Part shown: positions 1 to 7,309 of the stretch, piece by piece
Numbering within the stretch: position 1 is the stretch's first letter
Layout: the number at the start of each line of letters is the position of its first letter
NCBI GenBank assembly: GCA_024692105.1
Contig: JAILMZ010000056.1
Location: 1 to 32,798, forward strand
Reading direction: 5' to 3'
Source: Saccharofermentans sp.
GTDB taxonomy: Bacteria; Bacillota_A; Clostridia; Saccharofermentanales; Saccharofermentanaceae
DNA length: 32,798 nt
The notes under the pieces: model-generated
What the model saw: only the letters and a program-made list of their open reading frames with translations
Told to the model about the DNA's origin: nothing
Databases searched by the model: none
Position numbers and translations under genes: made by a program

Positions 1-89
1 ACAACCTCATAACCCTCAGCACCGAACATCTGTCTGAAAGCAAGACGACCGATACGACCGAAACCGTTAATCGCAACTTTAACTGCCAT
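1..89 (-). CDS. gapA: Glyceraldehyde-3-phosphate dehydrogenase, N-terminal fragment (cut by window edge)
   Basis: Only the first 29 codons are inside the window. They read [20 protein letters not shown] and onward, which is the NAD-binding Rossmann start (INGFGRIGR) of type I GAPDH. The enzyme oxidises glyceraldehyde-3-phosphate to 1,3-bisphosphoglycerate in glycolysis in the cytoplasm. The ATG is preceded by AGGAGG about eight bases upstream, which fixes the start. It lies 189 bases downstream of trmB on the same strand, but that gap holds a candidate promoter and a dyad, so it is probably its own transcription unit. The family call is secure; the rest of the protein cannot be seen. Confidence 0.95.
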   Translation of the reverse strand, partial: MAVKVAINGFGRIGRLAFRQMFGAEGYEV

Positions 90-150
90 ATTATTTTCCT
101 CCTAAATTCCCGTGAACCGGGTTTGATTTACTGTATGTGCCCTAAGCACG

Positions 151-184
151 TGCAAATTTTACTCCATTTGCATGGGGTTTTCCA
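151..184 (-). promoter_or_regulatory. Candidate gapA promoter with overlapping 7-bp inverted repeat (operator-like)
   Basis: On the minus strand a possible -35 TGGAAA (179-184) and -10 TAAAAT (156-161) are separated by 17 bases. A perfect inverted repeat TGCAAAT/ATTTGCA (151-157 and 166-172, 8-base spacer) overlaps the -10. A self-complementary GCACGTGC follows at 146-153. The -35 is a weak match, so the promoter is tentative. The inverted repeat is directly visible. A repressor site controlling glycolytic flux would fit, but this is inference. Confidence 0.45.
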
Positions 185-278
185 TATATATTTAGACAAT
201 AAATTTTAAATAAAGGCGTATTTGGGACGATTTGCCACTTTTTTCATTCAAACGATTTTTGTTTAGTCCCGGGAGAGG

Positions 279-926
279 TCAAAAAACGGCAACCACTCTC
301 TTGATCGGGATACCCTGATCGGCAAATTTCTGCTCGAACTCGGTCCTGATGTTATCCTTCTCGTACTCGCTGTTATGGAGGTCTCTGGTAACTTCGGTAA
401 GCTCGAATCCGCACTCCTTGAACTCTTCGAGCGAGAAATCAAACAGGTCGTCGTTATCCGTCTTGAAGCAGATGGAAGACCCCTTCTTCATCATGACCTT
501 GTACTTTTCCAGGAAAGCCCTGTAGGTAAGCCTTCTCTTGGGCTTGTTCTGTCTCGTCCAAGGGTCCGAGAAGTTCAGGAAGATCCTGTCTATCTCATCC
601 TCGTCGAAATAATTCTCAATAAGACCTGCGTCTCCTCTGATGAAGAACAGGTTGGGAAGTTCCATGTTGTGTGCCTTCTCGACGGCCGCGAGCGTAACGG
701 AAGCATCGCGCTCCATGGCAATGTACAGAACCTCGGGATGCCTTGCAGCCATCTCGGTGCAGAACTTGCCCTTGCCGCATCCTATTTCGAGCCACACGGG
801 AACGTCTTCGGCAAAGCCGCAGGCCTGCCTCCAGTGTCCCTTGTTGAGCATGGGTTCATCGAACCAGCGCTCGTGGCATCTTTCCATACGCGCAGGTATA
901 TTGCGCTTTGACCTCATTCTTGCCAT
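279..926 (-). CDS. trmB: tRNA (guanine-N7-)-methyltransferase TrmB
   Basis: 215-residue SAM-dependent methyltransferase that forms m7G46 in the variable loop of many tRNAs. The SAM-binding motif LEIGCGKGKF lies near residues 47-56. The family signature NFSDPW followed by KPKRRLT is in the middle, and TEFEQKF, the conserved C-terminal stretch, is near the end. Length is normal for the single-domain bacterial enzyme. The start codon is 4 bases after the HIT gene stop, so it is the last gene of the alaS-HIT-trmB operon. No clear hairpin terminator is seen after it. Confidence 0.95.
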   Translation of the reverse strand: MARMRSKRNIPARMERCHERWFDEPMLNKGHWRQACGFAEDVPVWLEIGCGKGKFCTEMAARHPEVLYIAMERDASVTLAAVEKAHNMELPNLFFIRGDAGLIENYFDEDEIDRIFLNFSDPWTRQNKPKRRLTYRAFLEKYKVMMKKGSSICFKTDNDDLFDFSLEEFKECGFELTEVTRDLHNSEYEKDNIRTEFEQKFADQGIPIKRVVAVF

Positions 927-930
927 AGAA

Positions 931-1272
931 TCAGATGAGCTTCTCCGTAAGTTCAGCGCCGCCGATCACATGGAAGTGAACGTGCATTACAGTCTGTCCG
1001 GCCTTCTCGCCGCAGTTGTTGATGGTCCTGTAGCTACCTGTTACGCCCTTGATCTTAGCGACCTCGGAGATGGCCTTTGTTATCTCTGAGGAATACAGCG
1101 CGCCCTCGGGATCTGCTGCGAGTGCATCGATGTTGTCGAAATGCTTCTTCGGGACAACAAGGACGTGCACGGGAGCAACGGGATTGATGTCATCGAAGCA
1201 GAGAACGTAGTCGTTCTCATATACTTTTGTCGAAGGGATCTTGCCCTCTACTATGTCACAGAATAAGCACAT
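931..1272 (-). CDS. HIT family nucleotide-binding hydrolase (HinT-like)
   Basis: 113-residue histidine-triad protein. The triad H97-V-H99-F-H101 is followed by VIGG, matching the H-x-H-x-H-x-x signature of the HinT branch. That branch hydrolyses adenosine phosphoramidates and aminoacyl-adenylates. The N-terminal CLFCDIVEGKIPS is the usual start of the family. It sits 12 bases downstream of alaS and 4 bases upstream of trmB. A role in removing misdirected alanyl- or lysyl-adenylates would suit the neighbour, but that link is inference. Family assignment is secure. Confidence 0.93.
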   Translation of the reverse strand: MCLFCDIVEGKIPSTKVYENDYVLCFDDINPVAPVHVLVVPKKHFDNIDALAADPEGALYSSEITKAISEVAKIKGVTGSYRTINNCGEKAGQTVMHVHFHVIGGAELTEKLI

Positions 1273-1284
1273 AACTTTTCTCCT

Positions 1285-3975
1285 TTATGCGTTAACCTGG
1301 GATGCCAGGACTTCCTCTGCCTTTGCGAGTGCGTCAGCGAGCTTGGATACATCCTTACCGCCAGCCTGAGCCATGTCGGGACGTCCGCCGCCACCGCCGC
1401 CTGCAACTTTCGCTGCTTCCTTGATGATGTTGCCGCAGTGTGCGCCCTTCTCGACTGCTGACTTGGTAGCCATTGCAGTGAAGAGCAGCTTGCCGTCGCC
1501 TTCCGTCGCGAGGAATACGACACCGCAGTCCAGCTGATCGCGGATCTTGTCTGCTGTATCTCTCATGGCAGCCGCATCAGCCGCATCGCAGGAAGCGATG
1601 ACTGCCTTAACGCCACCCAGATCCTTTGCCGTCTTTACTGCGTCATCGGCGAAAGAACCTGCCTTAGCCTTCTGGATCTCGGCAATCTCTTTCTCCAATG
1701 TCTTTACTTCAGCGTGAAGCGCATCGATCCTCTCTACGATCTTATCCTTGGGAGTCTTAAGTGCAGCAGAAGCTTCGTCAAGGAGAGCTCTGTCTGCCTT
1801 GTTCATCTCATAGCATCTTGCGCCCGTAACTGCTTCTATTCTTCTGATTCCTGCTGCGATGCCGGCTTCGGATACGATCCTGAACTGACCGATCTGCGCG
1901 CTGTTGGTAAGGTGTGTACCGCCGCAGAACTCGAGGTCGAACGGATCGGCAAAATCACCTACAGCAACGACTCTTACGACCGCACCGTACTTCTCGCCGA
2001 AGATCGCGGTAGCGCCGAGCTTCTTTGCTTCTTCAATGCCCAGTACCTTTGTCTCGACAGGGAGTGCCTGGAGAACAACATCGTTGACCATCTCTTCGAC
2101 CTTGGCGATCTCTTCTGCCGTCATTGCCTGTGAGTGGTTGAAGTCGAATCTCAGACGGTCTGAACCGACATAAGAACCTGCCTGGTCGACCTGGTCTCCG
2201 AGGACCTTCTTAAGAGCCGAGAGCAGGATGTGTGTTGCAGTGTGGTTCCTTGCGATTGCAAGTCTTGTCTTCTTGTCGACTTCGATAGTAACTTCAGAAC
2301 CTGCTGCAACGCTGCCCTTAACGACTTTAAGAGTATGCAGATATTTGCCCTGTGCATCCTTATCAACAGAGACGACCTCTGCTTCAAAATCTGATGTATA
2401 GATCTTACCTTCGTCGTGGATCTGACCACCCATCGTTGCATAGAGGACGGTCTTGTCTGTTACCAGTATGATGTCATCGCCTTCTGTTGCACTGTCTGCA
2501 ACATTGAGGCTTCCGTCTTCGCCTGCCTTGAGGATGTAGATGATCTTTGCATCACACTTGAGGTTATCGTAACCGTCGTAATCCGTTGCGTTCGGATCAG
2601 ACGCAACTTCCTCGGGGATCTCGTTTACGCCGAGTGCAAGATCACCCTTTGACTTGGTAGCTGCTCTTGCCGTCTCCTTCTGCCTTTCCATGGCAGCCTT
2701 GAAGCCTTCCTCATCAACGGTGAGGCCTTCTTCCGCAGCCATCTCGACAGTAAGCTCTATGGGGAATCCGAATGTATCGTAGAGATAGAATGCGGACTCG
2801 CCGTCGATCTCCTTGGAACCTGCCTGGTTCTTGTCATCCAGGATCTTCTTGAATTCCTTGATGCCGTTCTCGAGTGTACTATCGAATCTTGCGATCTCCT
2901 TGTCGAGTTCGTTTAAGATGAAGTCGCGGTTCTTTGTAAGAAGCGGATAGCTGTCATCGTAAACGCTGTCGATATAGATCTTCGCAAGACCTAAGATCTG
3001 CTCGGTCGTCATGCCGAGTGTCCTTGCGTGTCTTACGGCACGTCTGATGAGACGTCTTAATACATAGCCTGCACCTGCGTTGGAAGGAACGAGTTTCGCG
3101 GAATCTCCGATGAGCATAACGCTTGTACGTGTGTGGTCTGCGAGCACTCTCATCGATCTAGTGAGCTTCTCGTCCTGATCGTACTTAACGCCGGATGCAT
3201 TCTCGATGTAAGCGATCGCTTCCGTGAAAAGGTCTGTCTTGTATACGTCCTTTGTTCCGTTAAGGAATGCAAGTATTCTCTCGAGACCCCAGCCTGTATC
3301 TACGTTCTTCTGCTTGAGCGGAGTAAGCGTGCCGTCGTGATGCTTCTCATACTGCATGAAGACATCGTTGCCGATCTCCGTGTACTTTCCGCATGAGCAT
3401 CCCGGACCGCAGTTCGGGCCGCAGTCGGGAACATCAGCGATATAGAACATCTCGCTGTCCGGACCGCAGGGACCGTACTCAAGTCCCCACCAGTTATCAT
3501 CCGCACCAAGGTAGTAGATGTTCTCGGGCTTGAATCCGGATGCGATCCTGTACTGCGCACCTTCCTCATCCCTGGGGGCATTCTCGTCGCCGGCGAAAAC
3601 AGTCGCTGCAAGGTGATCGTTATCGAAACCGAACACATCGGTAAGGAGCTCATAACTCCACTTGCATCTGTCTTCCTTGAAGTAATCACCGAGGCTCCAG
3701 CTTCCCATCATCTCGAAGAACGTGACGTGGCTCCTGTCACCTACGGAATCGATATCGTTTGTACGCACGCAGCCCTGAACGTTGCAGAGCCTTGTTCCCA
3801 TGGGGTGCTTCTCTCCGAGGAGATAAGGCATGAGAGGCTGCATTCCCGCTACGTTGAATAAAACTCCTGTCGATCCGTCAGATACCAGTGATACGGCACC
3901 TACATCAACATGGCCTCTCTGGATATAGAATTCCTTCCAGGTCTTCCTAAGCTCTTTAGAAGTAAACTGTCTCAT
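1285..3975 (-). CDS. alaS: Alanine--tRNA ligase
   Basis: 896-residue alanyl-tRNA synthetase that charges tRNA-Ala in the cytosol. The class II catalytic core is N-terminal (NVAGMQPLMPYL, FFEMMGSWSLGDYFK). A cysteine-rich insertion CGPNCGPGCSCGKYTEIGN lies near residues 185-205. The editing domain carries HTATH and CGGTHL, the metal ligands that clear Ser/Gly-tRNA. The C-Ala domain ends with a glycine run (GGGGGGRPDMAQ). The start is supported by AAGGAG nine bases upstream. It heads the alaS-HIT-trmB operon, with a good promoter about 40 bases upstream. The leader is too short for a T-box. Length is typical. Confidence 0.97.
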   Translation of the reverse strand: MRQFTSKELRKTWKEFYIQRGHVDVGAVSLVSDGSTGVLFNVAGMQPLMPYLLGEKHPMGTRLCNVQGCVRTNDIDSVGDRSHVTFFEMMGSWSLGDYFKEDRCKWSYELLTDVFGFDNDHLAATVFAGDENAPRDEEGAQYRIASGFKPENIYYLGADDNWWGLEYGPCGPDSEMFYIADVPDCGPNCGPGCSCGKYTEIGNDVFMQYEKHHDGTLTPLKQKNVDTGWGLERILAFLNGTKDVYKTDLFTEAIAYIENASGVKYDQDEKLTRSMRVLADHTRTSVMLIGDSAKLVPSNAGAGYVLRRLIRRAVRHARTLGMTTEQILGLAKIYIDSVYDDSYPLLTKNRDFILNELDKEIARFDSTLENGIKEFKKILDDKNQAGSKEIDGESAFYLYDTFGFPIELTVEMAAEEGLTVDEEGFKAAMERQKETARAATKSKGDLALGVNEIPEEVASDPNATDYDGYDNLKCDAKIIYILKAGEDGSLNVADSATEGDDIILVTDKTVLYATMGGQIHDEGKIYTSDFEAEVVSVDKDAQGKYLHTLKVVKGSVAAGSEVTIEVDKKTRLAIARNHTATHILLSALKKVLGDQVDQAGSYVGSDRLRFDFNHSQAMTAEEIAKVEEMVNDVVLQALPVETKVLGIEEAKKLGATAIFGEKYGAVVRVVAVGDFADPFDLEFCGGTHLTNSAQIGQFRIVSEAGIAAGIRRIEAVTGARCYEMNKADRALLDEASAALKTPKDKIVERIDALHAEVKTLEKEIAEIQKAKAGSFADDAVKTAKDLGGVKAVIASCDAADAAAMRDTADKIRDQLDCGVVFLATEGDGKLLFTAMATKSAVEKGAHCGNIIKEAAKVAGGGGGGRPDMAQAGGKDVSKLADALAKAEEVLASQVNA

Positions 3976-4011
3976 TCGGTGATGCTCCTTATATATAAAT
4001 CAAACTAAAGG

Positions 4012-4040
4012 ATTATAAAACTTACGCAAGGCTTTTGCAA
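4012..4040 (-). promoter_or_regulatory. Sigma-A promoter of the alaS operon
   Basis: On the minus strand TTGCAA (4035-4040) and TATAAT (4012-4017) are separated by exactly 17 bases. The -10 is a perfect consensus and the -35 matches four of six positions. Transcription should start near 4005, giving a leader of about 30 bases before the alaS ATG. That leaves no room for a T-box riboswitch. The promoter starts 5 bases from the end of the WYL gene, between the two genes. Confidence 0.75.
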
Positions 4041-4045
4041 TCAAT

Positions 4046-5116
4046 TCACTTCCCTGCGGCTTTGGCAAGATACTTTGCAAACTGCTCGTTTATTTCACCA
4101 TTCTCTATCTTAAGGTCAACTCCGTCGAACGTGACGATCTCGAACATCGCGGTATAGAGCGTCGGCACGTCTGCAACCTCGAACTCGAGTCCGAGCACGC
4201 CTGCCGTAAGCTTCTCGTCATGTATCCTGAGTGCTGGACCTACCTTATCCGCGAAAGCGTTGTATGCCTGAAGGACCGTCTTATGGCTGTCTCCCTTGAG
4301 CGTGATCTTGAGCCTGATCCTGGAATCGGTCGAGTATGCGGAGAGCGAATTATCAAGGAAGTTGCGGAGAGCCGTCTTGAGTGCCCTTTCGCTGGAGAAT
4401 GACATGTAAGGTGATTTCGGTGCGAAAGCAACGGAGGACATCCTGTCCAGACGGTATCTTCTTATCGCGCCTTTAAGTGCTTCGTTGCTGCCGTCTCCCG
4501 CCTTGGTGTTATCGATTGCAACCAGATAGTAGTTGTTGTTCGTCCAGTCGAGGACCAGGGGTGATATGTACTTTGTACTCTTCTCGACAACGTCTTTGCC
4601 GAGCTTATAACCGTACTCGATCTTGAGCGCGGATCTGCTCTCCATCGCATTCCTTATGTTGTTCAGCCATGAGATGCTCTTGTGGTCGATCTTCCTGTCA
4701 CGGCTGTAAAGTTCCCGCTCGCTCGAAGCCGTCTCGAAATATACCGGATAGAGATCCTTTATCTTGTCGCAGATGGAAGTATCGGTAAAACTCGTAGTCT
4801 TGATGGCATCGACGATAAGCCTTGCTTCGTCTACCGTCATCTCGTCTTCGACTTCGCACTTCTTATACTTCTTGCCCTCGAGGTATATCCAGCTGTCCTG
4901 CCCGATCAGCTTGTGGTTGGCGCTGACATATTCGTTGATCCTGCTGAAGTCAGAATAGATGGACTTGCGCTCGAATGTATATCCCGTTTTCTGCTCGAGA
5001 TATGCGATCAGATCCGCCAGGGTTATCCCGGAATCTTCGTCATAGGCGCTTATGTGTCTTAAGAAATAGTCGTAGATGTACAGTATCTTGAGTTTTGAAA
5101 GTTCACTGTTTGCCAT
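4046..5116 (-). CDS. WYL-domain transcriptional regulator
   Basis: 356-residue protein with an N-terminal helix-turn-helix region (about residues 1-70, ELSKLKILYIYDYF) and a WYL domain (about 135-230, with NNYYLVAIDN and IRRYRLDRM). A C-terminal extension typical of YafY/PafC-like regulators follows. WYL regulators usually sense nucleotides or small ligands and control stress, defence or metabolic genes. I chose the ATG at 5116 because GGAGGTGA precedes it by a few bases. A longer reading frame of 373 residues lacks such a site and runs into the promoter. The target is unknown; no defence genes are adjacent. Confidence 0.85.
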   Translation of the reverse strand: MANSELSKLKILYIYDYFLRHISAYDEDSGITLADLIAYLEQKTGYTFERKSIYSDFSRINEYVSANHKLIGQDSWIYLEGKKYKKCEVEDEMTVDEARLIVDAIKTTSFTDTSICDKIKDLYPVYFETASSERELYSRDRKIDHKSISWLNNIRNAMESRSALKIEYGYKLGKDVVEKSTKYISPLVLDWTNNNYYLVAIDNTKAGDGSNEALKGAIRRYRLDRMSSVAFAPKSPYMSFSSERALKTALRNFLDNSLSAYSTDSRIRLKITLKGDSHKTVLQAYNAFADKVGPALRIHDEKLTAGVLGLEFEVADVPTLYTAMFEIVTFDGVDLKIENGEINEQFAKYLAKAAGK

Positions 5117-5157
5117 GGTGTCACCTCCGGGATAATTGCTGTTTTCCGCATAAGGTG

Positions 5158-5188
5158 ATTGTACCATTAAATGTACTGTTTTTGTCAG
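5158..5188 (-). promoter_or_regulatory. Candidate promoter of the WYL regulator gene
   Basis: On the minus strand an extended -10, TGG then TACAAT (5158-5163), lies 19 bases downstream of CTGACA (5183-5188). The hexamers each match five of six consensus positions, but the spacer is longer than optimal. The extended TG would compensate. The leader to the ATG at 5116 is about 35 bases. Confidence 0.45.
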
Positions 5189-5229
5189 TTTTTCATCATC
5201 AAAATGCGTTCCCGGAAAGGCAAGATCAT

Positions 5230-5259
5230 AAGGGGCCGTCCGGTCCCGGACAGCCCCTT
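5230..5259 (-). terminator. Strong GC-rich hairpin after the four-helix-bundle gene
   Basis: A nearly perfect self-complementary stretch, AAGGGGC through GCCCCTT, can form a stem of about 13 bp with a minimal loop and one G-T wobble. It begins 11 bases after the stop codon of the gene at 5271-5864. No clear U-tract follows on either strand, so it may be a weak terminator or mainly a 3' end stabiliser. The AAGGGGC stem base recurs in two other hairpins of this window. Confidence 0.6.
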
Positions 5260-5270
5260 ACTTTCAGATC

Positions 5271-5864
5271 TCAGGCGCTCACTTCGGCAGGCCGGTCATC
5301 ACCGGTATCGCCGGAATCGGTGAACTCTTCGAGAACATCATCGGAAACTACTCCGTCTTCCTTCTCTGAAGGCTTGTCTTCACCGTCAGAATCATCCTTT
5401 GCCAGATGCGGCTCGGCATACTCATGCTTTCCCTGGTGCTCGTAGCGGTTGACTACGGGACTGTCCGTCCCTTTGCTTGCACCGCCGTTCTTCTCGCGGT
5501 TCATCATGGTGACTACGGAAGACTTGAGCATCCTCTTCATCGTCTCGATGTTTTCCACCAGCTCATCGTGGCCGTCGCACTTGATATCGACTGCCGCGAT
5601 GAGCCTTAAGCACTCGAGTGCCTTCGCCGACGCATAGAAACCATTCTTGAGATGGTCGATGAACTCGGGCGTCGAGAACGCACCCTTGATGAAGTTTGCT
5701 TCGTAGTCGAGCTCCAACGCCTGAGTTACGAGGCGCTCGGCGAGGGTATGATGGCCCTTCGCCCTGAGCTGCGAAGCGTAGATGTAGCAGTTTGCCATAA
5801 AATCGTATGCCATCTTGGTCATCTCGGGCTTGGGCTGATTCTTTTGCTGTTCATTTGTACTCAT
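5271..5864 (-). CDS. Four-helix-bundle-like protein with acidic C-terminal tail, function unknown
   Basis: 197 residues. Residues about 15-120 are predicted helical. The stretch AYDFMANCYIYASQLRAKG, then EANFIKGAFSTPEFIDHL, then ASAKALECLRLIAAV has the layout of the 23S rRNA intervening-sequence/Avd four-helix-bundle family (helix, NI-EG-like turn, EF--FL helix, final helix). The match is by eye and remote. Residues about 130-197 are a polar, Asp/Glu-rich, probably disordered tail, which the family normally lacks. The start has AGGAGGT seven bases upstream. The gene stands alone between a divergent operon and the WYL gene. No reverse transcriptase or variable repeat of a diversity-generating retroelement is nearby. 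Function is unknown. Confidence 0.75.
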   Translation of the reverse strand: MSTNEQQKNQPKPEMTKMAYDFMANCYIYASQLRAKGHHTLAERLVTQALELDYEANFIKGAFSTPEFIDHLKNGFYASAKALECLRLIAAVDIKCDGHDELVENIETMKRMLKSSVVTMMNREKNGGASKGTDSPVVNRYEHQGKHEYAEPHLAKDDSDGEDKPSEKEDGVVSDDVLEEFTDSGDTGDDRPAEVSA

Positions 5865-5945
5865 GTGAATACCTCCTGATCAAGTAAGATTCAGAGCTGC
5901 AGCCTCCTTACCAAAATGTTATCACCGCGAAGGGGGCAAAAAACT

Positions 5946-5974
5946 CGACAAAAACCGACAAAAACCGACAAAAC
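5946..5974. repeat. Three tandem 10-bp direct repeats in a divergent promoter region
   Basis: CGACAAAAAC occurs at 5946-5955 and 5956-5965, followed by the nine-base variant CGACAAAAC at 5966-5974. The 10-bp period equals about one turn of DNA, so a protein could bind the same helix face at each unit. On the minus strand the unit reads GTTTTTGTCG. The repeats lie between the gene at 5271-5864 and the operon starting at 6029, close to the candidate plus-strand promoter. Confidence 0.85.
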
Positions 5975-6000
5975 ACCCCTTTGCCGTGATAGAATATAAA
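5967..6000 (+). promoter_or_regulatory. Tentative promoter of the DUF1015-FAD-YYY operon
   Basis: TAGAAT (5990-5995) or the overlapping TATAAA (5995-6000) can act as a -10. The -35 region falls within the last CGACAAAAC repeat (GACAAA, 17 bases before TAGAAT), which only weakly matches consensus. A weak -35 overlapped by repeats suggests an activated promoter, but this is inference. The leader to the ATG at 6029 is short. Confidence 0.35.
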
Positions 6001-6028
6001 ACGCTTTTTGAATGACGGAGGGAATGAT

Positions 6029-7309
6029 ATGAAGATATATGACGGTATAGGATGCGCTGCTCCCGATATGCTCTTTCCCAAGGCGGGAACAGACCTTTCA
6101 AGATGGGCTGTTATAGCATGTGACCAGTACACGTCAGAGCCGGACTACTGGAAGAAAGTCGAAGAGACTGCAGGCGATGCACCTTCCGCATTAAGGCTCG
6201 TTCTTCCCGAGGTATATCTCGGATCAGAAGGTGAAGAATCCAGACTCGCAGGCATTGCTTCCAACATAAAGACTTATCTCGAAGACGGCACACTAGCAAA
6301 GCTTCCCGAGGGTTTCATGCTCGTTGACAGGAAGACTCCCGTTCACGCTTCAAGAAAAGGCCTCGTTATGGCGATCGATCTTGAGCAGTATGACTACGAG
6401 CCGGGCAACAAGGCAATGTGCCGTGCGACCGAAGGAACGGTCTTAAGCAGGATACCTCCGAGGATCAAGATCCGTGCCAACGCGCAGGTCGAACTCCCTC
6501 ATATAATGATTCTTATAGATGACCCCGAAGATACCGTTATCGGCGCGGCTTTCGACAAGGCTGCTAAAGCAGGCATCAAGCCTCTTTACGATACTCCCCT
6601 CATGATGGGCTCCGGTTCCATCACCGGCACTCTCATCGAGTCTTCGAACGAAATCGCAGACGGCATCGTCTCCGCGTTAGAAACACTCAAGGCAAATTCT
6701 TCCGACGGCCTGCTCTATCTCGTAGGCGACGGCAACCATTCCCTTGCTTCCGCAAAGGCACACTGGGAGAACGTCAGGAAGGATCTTTCCGGCGACGACC
6801 TTAAGACACATCCCGCAAGATACGCTCTTGCAGAGATAGTGAACATCCACGACGCAGGTCTCGAGTTCGAGCCCATCCACAGAGTCGTGTTCGGCATTAC
6901 CCCGGATGAGTTCATCGAAGGTGCAAAGTTCTATTTCGAGGAGAACGGCATTACTGCAGGAGATGCTCCCGTGGAGGGCCAGCAGAATTTCGTGGTTACT
7001 GCGTCTGATAAAGATACATATATAAGCCTTGCGAATCCGCCCCACTCTCTTGCGGTAGGTTCCGTGCAGCAGTACATAGACAGCCTCGTCGAGGACAACG
7101 AAGGCGTATCCGTCGATTACATCCACGGCGAAGATTCCGTACGAAGCCTTGCAGGCACCGAGAACACGGGCGTACTGCTCCCTGCCATCTCAAGGTCTGC
7201 CTTCTTCGACGAAGTAAGGACCGCAGGCGTATATCCCAGAAAGACTTTCTCCATGGGCGAAGCCTTTGAGAAACGTTTCTACATGGAAGCGAGAAAGATC
7301 ACCAAATGA
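6029..7309 (+). CDS. DUF1015 family protein
   Basis: 426 residues. The family hallmark GDGNHS (about residues 233-238, within LYLVGDGNHSLASAKAHW) is present, as are the N-terminal DQYTSEPDYW and C-terminal FSMGEAFEKRFY segments. The biochemical function is not established to my knowledge. I recall DUF1015 genes commonly sitting beside serA and serC in anaerobes, and here serA/serC lie 5-8 kb away on the other strand. I chose the ATG at 6029 because GGAGGG is six bases upstream; a TTG 21 bases earlier is in frame but lacks a site. It overlaps the next gene by ATGA. It starts a three-gene operon. Confidence 0.85.
   Translation: MKIYDGIGCAAPDMLFPKAGTDLSRWAVIACDQYTSEPDYWKKVEETAGDAPSALRLVLPEVYLGSEGEESRLAGIASNIKTYLEDGTLAKLPEGFMLVDRKTPVHASRKGLVMAIDLEQYDYEPGNKAMCRATEGTVLSRIPPRIKIRANAQVELPHIMILIDDPEDTVIGAAFDKAAKAGIKPLYDTPLMMGSGSITGTLIESSNEIADGIVSALETLKANSSDGLLYLVGDGNHSLASAKAHWENVRKDLSGDDLKTHPARYALAEIVNIHDAGLEFEPIHRVVFGITPDEFIEGAKFYFEENGITAGDAPVEGQQNFVVTASDKDTYISLANPPHSLAVGSVQQYIDSLVEDNEGVSVDYIHGEDSVRSLAGTENTGVLLPAISRSAFFDEVRTAGVYPRKTFSMGEAFEKRFYMEARKITK

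Noticed and set aside
5271..5864. Part of a diversity-generating retroelement (Avd)
   Set aside because: No reverse transcriptase, template repeat or variable-repeat gene lies within the window, so only the fold resemblance is kept.
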